From: Acanthococcus lagerstroemiae
Lineage: Eukaryota > Arthropoda > Insecta > Hemiptera > Eriococcidae
Length of the DNA: 64,000 nucleotides
Direction of reading: 5' to 3'
Assembly: GCA_031841125.1 (NCBI GenBank)
Contig: CM063109.1
Span: 11,322,321 to 11,386,320, forward strand
This document shows positions 12,531 through 24,396 of the stretch, one piece after another (position 1 is the first letter of the stretch; every line of letters begins with the position of its first letter). A model generated the notes under the pieces. It was not told where the DNA came from. It saw only the letters and a program-made list of their open reading frames with translations, and made no database searches. A program made the translations under genes and the position numbers.

Positions 12531-12815
12531 ATTAGGCTTCCAAATTTGGACACCGTCGATATCCTTTTTCGAGTCCTTCGACAGCGTTCGAGGAGATTGC
12601 GCATTTTTGGGCTGCGAAAAATATCGTATGGGGGCGCCACAGGGTGCAAAGAAAACGGCCAAGGAAGAATAACACGAGATTAGGCTTCCGAATTCGGACA
12701 CCGTCGATATCCTTTTTCGAGTCCTTCGACAGCGTTCGAGGAAATTGAGTATTTTTGGGCAGCGAAAAATATTGCACAGGGGCGCCACAGAGCAACGAAG
12801 AATAAAAATTGAATT
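12531..12815. repeat. 148-bp tandem duplication
   Basis: Two head-to-tail units start at 12531 and 12679 with ATTAGGCTTCC. Both contain ACACCGTCGATATCC, TTTTTCGAGTCCTTCGACAG, GCGTTCGAGGA and GCGCCACAG. The second unit is shortened at its end (about 12815). Minus-strand open frames over this region repeat the same peptide twice and reflect the duplication. The units are GC-richer than the surroundings and well conserved, so the duplication is fairly recent. Confidence 0.85.
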
Positions 12816-13660
12816 CGGAGACCAGGGGGCAAAAGTTCGCTATTGGAAAATACTGAAATTTTTTCATCGTACACCGCAAGCAAACTTTCAAATGGAACTT
12901 TACTTGTAATTAATATTGTGGATTGATTATCATGTAGTTATTTTCAACTACCTACGAGAATATTTCAACGCGGATTCGACGGGTAAAATCAGTTTTGATG
13001 GTTACCGAGATGTCAATTTGATAGGAAAAATTACTGTCCAATCGACGTACATAGGTTTGAAAGTGAAAATTGCCGGCTAATCGATTTATGCATTAAATTG
13101 AAGTCGTCTTAACCGTTTAATTAATTAATTTTTTATACATTTGCTGGATACCTCTGCGACATATAAACAACAACCTTTTCTGAGCCCATAACCCGAGAGT
13201 GTAGCTCCGTGGCTCGATAATAATTTTTAGAAAAATTCCATTAAGAACTCAATTTTTGCGATTGAGTATCTTCGGCAAAGGTCTTCCGAACCTACCCAAT
13301 TCCGATCTATTCAGAGTTATTTCTAGGAATTTTTTTTTTTTTTTTAAGAATTGGGTAATGTCGTCTGCCCATTGTGTTTGTTTTTTGTTTTCCCTTCTTT
13401 CTTTCTAGCTGAGGTGGAAACCAAAAAGTTACTTTTTGCGCCCAGCGGCTATCCTCCAACCTTGAAATGTGCCCCACTCAATCAGAGGCGGTTCGAATGA
13501 ATTTTTCTCGGGGGGAGGGGGTCTGGTACAAAAATGCCGAATAAAAATTCTAAATTGCCGAATAATTTTTTTTTGCATTGAATGTTGACGTAACTGTGAT
13601 GTAAGTACGAATTTTATACATCTGAATAAAAAGGTAATATCAATGTCAGTAGAAAAGTAT
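12816..13660. other. Non-coding stretch, nothing recognised
   Basis: A+T-rich with a T15 run near 13330 and a G-rich patch near 13508. No gene or element boundary found. Confidence 0.6.
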
Positions 13661-13805
13661 TACAACAAAAACTCGTAAAATAACATCATGGTCAAAAAAA
13701 TAATCATAAAAACAATTAATTTAAAGGAAAAAATTTCAAACATAACAAAAATTTGTAAAGTAACATCATGGTAAATAAAAACAATTGCTTTTAGAAAGAA
13801 AAATG
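13661..13805. repeat. ~80-bp imperfect tandem duplication
   Basis: AACAAAAA..GTAAA.TAACATCATGG recurs at an offset of about 80 bp (TAACATCATGG at 13681 and 13761), followed each time by an AAAAACAATT stretch. It is A-rich and non-coding. Confidence 0.6.
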
Positions 13806-14555
13806 GTTTCAGACTACTTCCAAGTTTAGGTTACTCGTTTTTTTATGGCGAGTCATTGCTGCACAACTGTTTTCAAGTTTATTCTGTCACATGTATCTTT
13901 GTTACAATTCACGATTAGTAAATTTTTCAATCGTACGTTTGTCATAGTTGTACACAGGGGACTTTTCACTAGTTTCAGTTTGCTAAAAGTTCGTTAGTTG
14001 GATGCAATAGACATGATTGCTGTGTACATTAATCAAATAAGCTGATTGGTTATGGGTAAAATATGCTTCATTTTTTCTAAAATAGACCTGACCTCTGAGA
14101 AACTACTTGAATTTTTTGTTTGTACTATGAGTACCTCCAACTCACTAATTATACATAATATTCATAATTCTTCCCATGTCGTGAATTTATCGCTGGTTAA
14201 AGAAGTTGCAATACATCTTGGATTTCTTTTTCGCTCGGTTTATAATTTATTGGACGTTAAAATATTTTAAATAGTGGCTCCACCGCTTTAACAGATTTTG
14301 TCAAATTTTCGCCACTTTCTGTCAAAATAGAATACATATAACACTTTCAAAAATTCGGCTCTGTAGAAATCTTTAAAACCGAAGTCTACATTTGTATGAA
14401 TATTATCATCTAACTTTTTTGATGGCCTCCTACTTCCATGATATCTATAAAAATCAGCTTCTAGACCCATATCAAAGTTGACTGCAAATTGTGCTGCTAC
14501 TGAAATCAAGCTGTCCATTGTATTTGTATTGTTGCGTATGGAATTTTATCAGCAA
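13806..14555. other. Non-coding stretch, nothing recognised
   Basis: Short open frames at 14046-14270 (+) and 14288-14518 (-) carry no recognisable motif. No repeats seen. Confidence 0.55.
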
Positions 14556-14925
14556 TCTTTGAGAACAATCTCTGATAATTTTCGGGGAATTTCATCGGAA
14601 ATCTTCCAATATTTTCTAAAGAATTTTATCAAAAATCATCGGAAAAAATGCCTGATGATTTCCAAAGAGTAATTTCACTAGGAATCTTCGAGAAGAATCT
14701 CCGATGATTTTAAACGAATTGCGTCGGAAATTTTTAGAAAAAAATTCCGAAAATTTCCGAAGAATCTCATCGGAAATCTTTAGAAAAAATTTCCAAGGTT
14801 TTACAAAAAAATTTATCAAAATTCTTCGAGAAAATTTTCCGATAACTTTTGAATAGGAAATATTTGGGGAAGAACTCCGATGGTTTTTGAAGAATATTAT
14901 CGAAAATCTTCACTTTTGGTATCTG
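14556..14925. repeat. Degenerate TCGGAAAT/CTTCGA minisatellite
   Basis: Words such as CATCGGAAATCTT, CTTCGAGAA, TCCGATGATTT and GAAAATTTTCCGA recur irregularly at about 20-45 bp over some 370 bp. Overlapping open frames on both strands come from this low-complexity pattern. Confidence 0.6.
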
Positions 14926-15173
14926 ATAAAGGTTTGAAATGGCCTTCATGTTTTTAAATTTACCCCTGATCTTTTTTTATTTGGATGTGGTTTTTTACGT
15001 TTCATTTCGAGGATTGAACGTGCCATTGAGTTTTGGGCTGTCCTTAGTTCGTTAATTATCGGATCACTTAAGGACTAGGTCGACGATCCGTGTCGACGAT
15101 CCGTATATGTCATGGTGGTAGAACACCAAGATTAAAAATTTCACTTTTTAAATTTAAACTATAGTTTCCCTTA

Positions 15174-15279
15174 CCCTCGGCACTGATGCGATGCCCAAAC
15201 GGGTACTTTCCGGTGCTGGGGTTGCGGTGTCTTAGGGGCCACTTTGGAATGCGTGCATCGCCATACGTCCCACCACACC
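15174..15279. mobile_element. 106-bp short element with 13-bp target duplications
   Basis: The element is flanked by perfect direct repeats ATAGTTTCCCTTA at 15161-15173 and 15280-15292, which marks it as an insertion. Homologous copies lie at about 10618-10715 and 42795-42905. It has no coding capacity, no poly-A tail on either strand and no convincing pol III A and B boxes. A 13-bp duplication is typical of LINE-mobilised retroposition, which makes it SINE-like, but its parent RNA is not recognised. Confidence 0.75.
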
Positions 15280-15292
15280 ATAGTTTCCCTTA

Positions 15293-16304
15293 AATATTTC
15301 CTTTAACCAATGGTCAAGCCCCAGAAATCCACGCTGGTAGCCTACTTGAAGCAGGTACGTAAGCAGAAATATGGTCGGAGTACTAGTATCCATCCACGAC
15401 GTACAGGTGTGGTGTGGTGCACAAAAATCTGTCCCTTTGTATGAAGATGAATCGTTCGTCCTAGATATCGTCTTTCTGTTCCCTCATTGGAGGCTCTGAG
15501 TCAGGCTGACTTAAAAATAGTGGTATCACCATCTCGCTTATTACAAACCTACAAACTTTTTGGTAATACCCAATATGGGCAGCGGAGCTCATTAAGGTCT
15601 CTGATAAAAAAAAAAATAAAAAAAAAATTCAGAATAAAATATCATCTTTCAAATTCGATTATGAACACATAAGTCACAAAGGAAAGAATTGAAAAATCGA
15701 AATAAAAATAAAAATAGGATTGTGATTAAAGCACCAAAAACCAGAACTCACGATACAGGAGAAAAAATTGTAATCCATAATAAAGTAAGTCAAAAAAAAT
15801 ATACAAAAAAATATCGCCCAGGTCGTATCTTCCTTTTTTGAATAAGAAGTAGGCACTTAGTTTTTCTTTTAAATAAAAAATAAATAAATAAACGCCTCCT
15901 CCTCTCTGTCAAATAGAAAAAGAAGATTGTTTTTTTATGCAAAAGATTTGTCCTTTGACTCGAAAATTTAAAAAAGTATCCATGATAAAAAATGTTATCC
16001 CCCCCTCTCAAGAAAAAGAGTAAAATAGTCATTCATTCTACATAGAATAAAAAAATTACGCCAGTTTATTCTACGGCACAACCCGGATGCGGAGTGAACG
16101 AGAAATAATCAGTGACACCAGAATAAAGTTTCAAAAAATATAATCCCCAATCTCACTGGGGTAATTAGAAAGCTAAAAAAGTTTTTTTCGATTTTCTCAG
16201 GGGGCGCAGGGGCAAATGACTGCGCCAGGGGGGCGTCACCCCCTGCCCCCTGGCTACAGCCTGCGGATCAGGTACATGCATAACCTCAATGTAAAGTAAA
16301 GGTG
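15293..16304. other. A+T-rich non-coding stretch
   Basis: Contains A-rich tracts near 15606-15630 and 15690-15800. Around 16200-16255 a GC-rich patch reads like an inverted hAT-type end (GCTGTAGCCAGGGGG on the minus strand), but no partner end was found. Confidence 0.5.
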
Positions 16305-16443
16305 CCTCAGGCCCACTTTCTCAATCTCTAGTTAGCACCAGCGGTTAGGTACCGGATAACTATTCGGTAGATGGAGTACCAAATAAGAACAACTAAAGTA
16401 GCTAACTAGAGGTTTGACTAGAGACTGAGAGAGTGGGCCTCAA
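16305..16443. mobile_element. ~135-bp MITE with inverted ends
   Basis: The left end GGCCCACTTTCTCAATCTC and the inverse of the right end, GGCCCACTCTCTCAGTCTC, match with two differences and continue as TAGT. TCA stands on both sides and may be a 3-bp target duplication. The interior of roughly 80 bp is non-coding. Superfamily not assigned. Confidence 0.65.
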
Positions 16444-18645
16444 TGTAAAAACATGAGTCACATTTTTACATATAGGCACGTTTACCAACCGACACGACGG
16501 AACGACACCAAGAATGCCAACGGATGCCGAGAATGGCCGACTAATGCCGAGGATGTTATTACGACGTTATCATTGTAACTGTTACTTCCTGAGCTGTTTG
16601 AGTTTTCTCTTTCTGATGTATAGTAAAAAATATCTTACAAAACAAGAGGCAAAAGTGAATTTACATGATTCGGGAATTGCTCGTGTGTAAACACTCATTT
16701 CTGACTCTTGGTGTGTAATATACTATTTCTACTGATCAACCCGTTTTTTTACCGTGTGTTTCTTTTTTTAATGTTCACTTAATTAAATACTGCTCTTTTT
16801 ACTTTTCTACCATCTTCGACTCAACATTTACTACTATCTTGCTTTGTTTGCTGGGCCAGTATATATCACACCCTTTGAAATCCGAGAAACCCGCGTCACA
16901 CATATGTGACGTGGCATATGTACTTGAAAAATCCTTCCGTCCCAAATATGTGACACAGGCGGTGAACGTGTTAGACTTCAACAAAATTGAGCAACCCCTC
17001 AAAATTTTTTGTTTTCAAAATAATGTTAGCTGGCGTGTTTGTACCCCAACTAGATTACATCTTTAAAGCAAAACATGCCAAAAAATTTGTCTTGTGAAGT
17101 ACCCCATTGTGTCCTCCCCTCTCCGTCATTTTTGAAGAGCTACATGCGCTTATACAAACAAGACTTGCTATCCAGGCCGTAATCATGGGAAAGGCAAATA
17201 AGAGCATCCCCCTAGCAAAACATAAAATCTATTTCCCCCTCTTTAATTAACCCCCACAATTTTCATAAATGTCCTTTGACACCTTGACACGAGAGGCCAG
17301 TTATGTGCCTGCGTTTGTAACTCGCTGCGTCCAATGACGACGTAAGAATGTTCCGTATCAATCGCCGAAGTACCGCGTTGGTTGAAATCTCGCAATATTT
17401 CGACGAAAGCAACTGTCAACTTTGAGAGGAGATTCAATTTGGGCAATATACCAGAAAAACAATTCCAGCTTCTGCGGATGAATGCAGTGGTGGAATAAAA
17501 TAACATTGGTCGCAATCCTCTTACTTACAATTCCCACAGGATCATCTTTTCGAAGGATAAGAGAGGAAAATATCGCTTCGTTATTACGAATAACGATGTG
17601 GCGGCGGACGGTGGGGCGGTGGCTTTAGCACTCCGTGTATACGCTTTGGTACTCGAAAAGTGTGTCTGCCCCGAATGAAGTGCACGGGTGTTATAGTCGT
17701 ATGCCTGGCCGGAATATTGGAAACAAATTGCGGTCCACGATTGCTGCTTCCACGTACCGCATCATCTGTCGCCTTTATTGCGAGCTATTTTGCGCTTCGC
17801 ATTTTTGCCAAAACCATAAATTATGTGGCGGAGTCGCGCAGTCTGACCACCGGTTTGAAAATCTCGCTGCTTGACGGCTGCGGTTGCATTTCAACGATTT
17901 ACTACAGAAGTTCTCGAAAATAACTTGTATATCTTAATAACGACGTTAACGTTCGAGAACACAAAATTACGAGCCGAACTATGTTAGGTGCTTTGGTATT
18001 GTCTCATTTCGAATCTGCATGTGTCAGGTATGCATTTACAGGACTCCCAATTGGTGCGACGTGGACACGAATGCATTCGCGCATATTTCAATATCCTATA
18101 TGCGTATTATGTATAGCGACGACGGATGGAGACAGAAAATGTAATTACTATCTGAGGTTGAAACAGTGACAGCCCTCGTGATTCACGCGCACATATTTCA
18201 TATTCCACGTTCGGACACCGATAAAACCGCGAGGAATTCGCAGTCACTTTATCGAGTGTTCCAGAGGAAAGTTCTGGCATGGGTGTTGGCCTGTCAACGG
18301 GCCGGATTCAGGTAAAATTGCCCCGGAGAAACTCACCGAGACTTGTTTTCCTCATCCAATCAAGAATACTTTGATTTTTTATTCTATCCTCTATTTCTTT
18401 TTGGAAATTTTTTTTCCTTTTTCTTTTTTTTTACTATACGTTTCCTCAGACACTCCCTCCCAGCTAAGAAAACATGGGAATTCTTCCGCTTTAACCAGCT
18501 GCTTACTGCTTTTCAAGACTTCATAGAGTTCACTAGACTTTTCTTTTCACTGATAAAACATTATGGCAGAAATCACTAACAATGCTTGTAAGTTCCTGAC
18601 GTTTAGCAATTCGCCGACTGTTTAACTTCTTATTTCGTGCTGTGA
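16444..18645. other. Mostly unique non-coding stretch
   Basis: No repeats recognised. The part 17580-18300 is richer in CpG and looks unique. It contains the weak coding candidate listed separately. Nothing else can be supported. Confidence 0.5.
17675..17923 (+). CDS. Candidate short secreted-type ORF or first exon
   Basis: From the ATG at 17675 the frame reads MKCTGVIVVCLAGILETNCG and continues for about 80 codons to a stop at 17923. The first 16 residues have the look of a signal peptide: one lysine, then a hydrophobic run ending in small residues. The stretch is richer in CpG than its neighbours and not repetitive. Against it, the length is within chance, no domain is recognised, and overlapping open frames exist. 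It could be the first exon of a host gene continuing beyond a splice donor that I cannot place. This is inference only. Confidence 0.18.
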   Translation: MKCTGVIVVCLAGILETNCGPRLLLPRTASSVAFIASYFALRIFAKTINYVAESRSLTTGLKISLLDGCGCISTIYYRSSRK

Positions 18646-18649
18646 CACC

Positions 18650-19460
18650 GTCACACTCGTCTATCCCAGTTACCGATGGTCTTGTCGCTGGTATGGTGAT
18701 CCTATAGTCCCGCTGTATCCACTTCCTGAATCGGTAGCCGTGAGCACTCTAGAAGATGGCTTCAACCTTGGAGGCGTCCGCAGTCGCAGTCTCCATTTTC
18801 AGCAAGGCCCTGTTTAACCAGGTTTCCTGCAGTCCTTGCGCAACCAGTCTGCAGTCTGTTGAGAGTACGTCATTGAGCCCATCATAAACCTATCCTATTT
18901 CTCACGTCTTCGTATGGTTCGTCCATCTACTCATTCTCGTTGTAGAAGGTGGGTCCTACAGTGGCTTGAAGGATGTCAAAAAGCTCTTACGTGACTTCAG
19001 ACGAGGCCTTTTCATTGACTGCCCTGATATTTGATGTATTGGGTCATTTCTTGAACATGTTCGCCTGCAATTGGGATGGCTGGATCTGCAGGTATTAGAA
19101 GCAGCAGCCTAAGTACAGCCTTTCTTTCCTAGTCGGTCTCAGGTATTCGGCTATGAGGCAGCACATCTCATTGAGGGCTATGTTGACATACTTTGTATAG
19201 GCCGATCTCCCTCACACAGCACAACCATATTCATCGCAAAACCAAGAGCCAGGGCTGGTGTCCTCATCACTTCAGGTCTTGCGCCCTATTTAGAAGAGAG
19301 CTTTCGTAGGATGTTGTTCTTAGCTGTAACCTTCATCTTGGTCTGCTCACAGTGCTCCCAGAAGGCGAGGAAGCGATTAAGAGTAATTCCGAGGTATTTT
19401 AGATTTTCACAATTCTTCAAGCCAACCTTTCCTAATTAGTTAAGTTTCAGCTTGCATCTT
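18650..19460 (-). pseudogene. Non-LTR retrotransposon RT C-terminus, decayed
   Basis: On the minus strand, reading through several frameshifts and stops, recognisable pieces appear in the right order. They are ENLKYLGITLNR (the conserved KYLG(V/I)TLD box after the RT), HCEQTKMKVTAKNNILRKL, WGARPEVMRT.ALALGFAM, a LRPTRKERL-like piece, and finally LNRLQTGCARTAGNL then a C.CG..Q..SHLLECS motif. The last pattern is the Cys/His segment seen at the 3' end of the Jockey/CR1-type ORF2 of arthropods. There is no intact frame longer than a few tens of codons. This is the 3' part of a long-dead element, and its exact clade is uncertain. Confidence 0.65.
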
Positions 19461-21379
19461 GCTCTGAGAATTCAAGCTTTTGACCTCACTCGAGTCTACA
19501 AGGCACAACTGGACAGGCCGGAAAGTTATATACATATTTCATGAAAAACTTCTCCGGTCTGCGGTTTTTAAAACCTGACGATGTCTCCTAACTGTTTCAC
19601 TGATGACTTTATGCCACTTTTGCCGGCAGAAGACGAAAAGATCGTGCAGTTCACTAACTACATTTTTGAAATGTCCATTTCTCTTAACGCAATATTTCCT
19701 CCTTCTGTTTGGGCAGACTTTACCGCTAGCTGCAATCAAACCATCATTTGCGGAAGTTTTCATTCGAAATTGAACACCACATTCGTAAAAACTCTGCAAG
19801 GATAGGTCTTATTTTGTTTTCAACTTTGTAATTTTCATGATTCCTTCTTAAAAAATAAGTTTAGTACTTTCTCCATGCGTGCTCGATGCCGATATAATAT
19901 TTATTTCAATAACATAATAATTCATACCAATAAAAATTTAAGTAAGTTAGTGTTTACTTCATTGGCCGTATTTATAAGAATAAGTTTATGGCAGCAATTA
20001 GCAGTCAGTCACCTCTCTTTTTTTCTTTGTTGGGGGGGGGGGATAGAGGAGGGTAGGATATAGCATAGGAGGAGACAAGTAGAAGTATCGTCCCCCACAC
20101 GGCGATCTGCCTCCTCTACCAAAAAGTCAAGACTTTGTTTTGTTTTTTGGGTGTGAAACTTGTAACTTCCCTTCAAGTTGTGTCCTCCCCCCGCCTTAGA
20201 AAAGTAATCACGCTACGAACCTGAGAGTTGGATAGTTCTTCAGAGGGTGGATCCCCAAATTTTCAACTTTCCTGTACCTCTCAGGAGGAAGGTTTGGGCC
20301 TCTGGATCTTAATGCGAAATAGGCTATGTACTTTTTATTCTTTCTTTTTTTATTTTCTTTGAAAAACATTATATATCTCATTTATTAACATTGTTATTTT
20401 TTTTTATTCTGAACTTGGCTATTATTGGTGTACATCCACGTAGAAAGGGTCTTTGTTGTCGATCGTAGTTCTCGATATAGAGCTGATTTTTGAAGATTTT
20501 GGGACAAAAAAATCGAAAAACAAAGTGTACTTTCCATCACGTAATTCTACTCTCTTTCCAAGTGGAAGCGAAACGAGTGAAATTAAAAAAGGGTCCAGTT
20601 GTCGGTATTTCTCTCTCCATACCTTGTGACCTGTCTTTCCTTCTCCAGCCCGTAGACTGCGCATTCCTTGACAAGTGGTATCGAGAATTCTTCGAGCAAC
20701 GCTGATTTGCGCGCGTATTTACGTTCGCTGGACCCGTATTGCGCCTGAACAGGTTCAAGTATCTTTCTTTCAGGCTTATCAACCACAAGGATTTATCCTT
20801 CGATTTAAGGATATTTGAGCTCTACGAAAAAGTTTAAAGATTTTTTAAAGAATTTTCGAAATATTAAGGGTTTTGAGGTTTTCCGCGAAAATGCAGAGGA
20901 AGTGAAATTCCTCTGAGGATCTTACATGTCAATGGAATGTAAATAATGTAAGCAAAGAATAACATAAATAAGGCCGACAGATTAATCAGGAATCATGAAT
21001 TATTTTATATTGTATATTGCATCCTACAACTAAGGTAAGAAATTTGACCCTCCCCCCCCCCCCAAAAAAAAAAAAAAACACCTGAGAAAGGAATGCTAAA
21101 AAGGATCTTTGAGGGGCCCGGTATATAAATTTTTTTTTAAAGGATTTTTCTAAGAATTTTTTATTTATCAGCCGAGGATTTTTCGTGTTTATTTTTAGAG
21201 ATTTTTAATGGTTTATTTTCGCTCTTAAAATTTTTCAAGCTTCGAGGTTGGCAGGCCAGTTCATTTTCGTCTTATATTATTTGTTAAGCAATTAACTGAT
21301 ACATATTATTTTTCTTTATTCTGCTCATAATACACTTCATATTTCCATAAGTATTTGTGATGAGGTCACGCGCAATACA

Positions 21380-21410
<31 letters not shown>

Positions 21411-22680
21411 AAGTATAGAAATATAACGAAGTTTTTAAAAAGGTCCTCATTGTCGAACACTTTCTTTCTTTCCCAAGAGGCATCTAGTCGCACAAGAAAC
21501 CCATTCCAATTAATACATGAAATTATTGTTCTTCGAGATGACCTCTTCCCAATACATCAATATGTCTTCACTAGAGTGGAAAGGGGTGGAAGTTACAAGA
21601 TTTTATCTTTCAGTTACTTTTAAACGCTAATTTCTCTACTTCCGAACTTTTCCATTTCTTTTGTTTTTTTATATTTCAAACAGCTGTATTTGTGGATATA
21701 CTGAAGCTTTTGGGTTAGAAAAGGTCTTATTTTGATCAGAAATGCCTGTACTATGAGTATTGGCCTCAATCCCATTTTTCGGCAGCAAGGACCCTCTTTA
21801 CGTGGATGTACACTTACTCGACATTACTATCTGCACATTACTCCAGATGTAATATTTTGCAAACAAAATGTAAGTAATCCTTCCGGTGCTCCCTTCGTTC
21901 GTCTCATAAACTGGCTCACTTCACTCGTGAGCTCCCGTTTTCTTCAAACTTTCATGGCAATGCACTAGTCAAATGTGTACCAAAAAGCAACTAAGATCTA
22001 CTTGATGTCAAAAATAGAAGAAAATCGTTTTCATTTTCCTCCTTAGTAAACAAATATACCTATACTCAACAGTTTGCGCGCGACGATGGAAAGAAAAGGA
22101 AGAAATTTAATTCGAAAGCCGGATTTCGGGCTAAGTACTTGCATTTGGGGTTAAAAATGAAGTATGAAAATTCATTTGAAAAATATTAAGATTTTTCTAT
22201 AGCCGACCACGAGTGGAGTTTCAAATAGGAACATTACATGTAAATTGTGGTTTACTTATCATACAGTTATTTTCATTTCAGTATTTATAAATAAGCGAAA
22301 GTTGGTTTATTTACAATTCGAGAGGGAAGGGGGACTGGGTTGCTAATCTCGTCTCTGGCATCACTTTGTCTGTAACCCCTGCACTAATGTTGTTATACGG
22401 GGTTGTAAACTGCTACAATCGGTAAAGTAGCTCATACATATAACAGATTCAAGCCTATCACACAGTTAAATACTAGACTACAACGAAAACGGTAAAAAAA
22501 GTTTTAAATTTTGTTCATTGATAAATATTTTGTCCAAGATTCTCGTTGGTACTCTAGGAGCAGGTGGCTCGTTAGGGGAAAACAATCAAAACTGAAATAA
22601 GCAGCTTAGGAAGAAAACCGTAGGATTTAATCTGAAGCTCGTACATGTTACTTTACCAATTTTAGCAGGTCACAGCTCCC
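19461..22680. other. Non-coding stretch with homopolymer runs
   Basis: No recognisable gene. It contains G11 at 20032-20042 and C12 followed by a poly-A run at 21052. Overlapping open frames on both strands around 20490-20790 (up to 83 codons) have no recognised content. AAAT repeats are listed separately. Confidence 0.55.
21379..21412. repeat. (AAAT)n microsatellite
   Basis: About eight perfect tandem AAAT units. Confidence 0.95.
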
Positions 22681-23052
22681 TGTGGCGACATCAGGTTGAG
22701 GGTGGCAGTCAAAATTACATCAAAAATGAATTTAACGACCCAAGCCCCCCCCCCCCAGATATAAATGAAGTTGATTTGGCTCATTTATAAATATTTACTC
22801 GCAAAACTATTTTGATGTAGAAAACTGACGTCGATTTGACACCAGAAGTTACTGAGCCCGTCGATTTTCAAAATTCAAAATAGCAACGGATTTAAATTTC
22901 GATTTTGTAGTTCAGATCGAAGTGAATTTTTATTTTGGAGCTGGTTTTAAGTTCCGAACGAGAACAGTCACTCCATTACCTGTTGTACAAAAAATGATAC
23001 GCGTCTGTAGTTCAGTTCGTATTAACAATTTGACTGTAAATTTTCAGATAAA

Positions 23053-23340
23053 TCGATGTATTTTTAATTACATAGTTAAATCGACGTCTTTTTTACTAGT
23101 TGACGTCGAATGTTATCATTGTAATTTATTACTTTCCTTTTCAACACCAGAACGATGTCCAATTAGTAGGATGAAATAGATATTATTTTTACTAGTAAAT
23201 TCGACGTCCTTTTTACGCACAATGGACGTCAAATGTAATCAATGTAATTTGTGGTTCTTTTTATTCGGCACCAGAATCGACATCAGTTCGGTAAGGTTAA
23301 ATCGATGTCGATTTGGTGTTGTAAAATCATCAGTCTGGTA
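23053..23340. repeat. ~120-bp tandem units with CGACGTC motifs
   Basis: TCGACGTC(T/C)TTTTTA recurs at 23081 and 23201. Each is followed by (T/A)TGACGTCAAATGTAAT-type, TGTAATTTAT and CACCAGAA blocks. A third diverged start (TCGATGTCGATTT) lies near 23302. Weaker GACGTCGATTTG words reach back to about 22820, so the array was probably longer. Confidence 0.6.
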
Positions 23341-23360
23341 TGGTAAAATTGACGTTGTTT

Positions 23361-23880
23361 TTGTGCATACGTTACCGTTAATGTGTATAATCAGTTGAAG
23401 TATATAATTTCATTAAAATGTTCACTAATTTCTGGCCCCTAATTCCTCCCCTTGCGAAATAATTGGCTGGAAATTATATGGTCTTTAATTCTTATCTGTT
23501 TAGACAACATTTCCAAGTTTTAGCCAGGTTTCTTTGAAAGAACGCCGCCTGTCAAGGGCTATGAATTGTGAGAATCCGGGACTTTTAATTATTTTTGGCT
23601 TCTGTATTATGCTCTTTGAAGTCGACAGGACTGAAACATTTCAAATGAGATGTAGACAAATGAAAATTGCAGAATTTTCTGAATTTCACACCGGTCCGTC
23701 AATAAGAGGCGAAATGAAGGATAGAAAATGGGTGAGTATTTTGTTGCTTCAACTGCTTGTGTACTCATGATTTTCTCCTTCAAAACCACATCAAAGTCCA
23801 TTAGGTATATCATTAATATCCATTAAAATAAAAGCCCATCTTAAAATATTTAATTTTAAATGCAAAATTACTATATTTTA
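23361..23880. other. Non-coding stretch, nothing recognised
   Basis: A 78-codon frame (23534-23770, +) has no recognisable domain. It overlaps a minus-strand frame and is probably chance. Confidence 0.55.
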
Positions 23881-24257
23881 CAGGGACTTACCGATAAAAG
23901 GGTAGGGGGCAACTTACGCCCTCCGTAGGAATTTTTCATTCAGCAGTTGGGAAAATTTACCAGTTCAGTTAGGCAAGTTCGGAAAATCCAAACTCCAACA
24001 AGTTAAGGGTTTTTTTTTGCTTTGATACTTGGGAATTGAGTTGAGAAGTTGAGAAAATCCAACATGTCAAAAGATTTTTCTTCTTCTGATTTGATACATG
24101 GGAATTTTGAGTTAAAAGACAATTGGAAAAATCCAACAGGTCAAAAGTTGTTTTTTTTCTTTGCTTTGATAGTTAAGAATTCTGAGTTGAGTCAGTTGGT
24201 ACTTTCACAATTTTTTATCCCCCCCCCCCCCAAGAAAAACTCTTCGGTACGTCCCTG
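23881..24257. mobile_element. hAT-type MITE, copy B
   Basis: The left end CAGGGACTTACCGA and the inverse of the right end, CAGGGACGTACCGA, are near-identical inverted repeats. The interior shares CAGCAGTTGGGAAAATTTAC, TTGGGAATTGAGTTGAGAAG and similar blocks with copy A at 3734-4050. Flanking 8-mers ATATTTTA and ATTTCTCA agree at only 5 of 8 positions, so the target duplication is not secure. The right flank has since been tandemly duplicated. A C13 run sits inside at 24219-24231. Confidence 0.7.
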
Positions 24258-24396
24258 ATTTCTCACCTATTTTAGGTCATACTGCACATCCTTAAAAAGG
24301 TTGAAAACGACCCCAAGAAAAACTCTTCGGTACGTCCCTGATTTCTCACCTATTTTAGGGCATACTGCACATTCTTAAAAAGGTTGGAAACGATCT
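24231..24396. repeat. 83-bp tandem duplication across a transposon end
   Basis: Two head-to-tail units start with CAAGAAAAACTCTTCGG at 24231 and 24314, and match closely through to TTAAAAAGGTTG(A/G)AAACGA. Each includes the last 27 bp of the hAT-type element plus about 56 bp of its right flank, so the duplication happened after the insertion. Confidence 0.85.

Noticed and set aside
12390..12891. Minus-strand proteins of 119 and 132 codons
   Set aside because: They translate the 148-bp tandem duplication twice. The peptides repeat and no domain is recognised.
16200..16262. Complete hAT element at the GC-rich patch
   Set aside because: Only one hAT-like end is visible. No partner with matching terminus or duplication was found.
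23873..24265. 8-bp target duplication for the 23881 element
   Set aside because: ATATTTTA and ATTTCTCA agree at only 5 of 8 positions, so it is not claimed.
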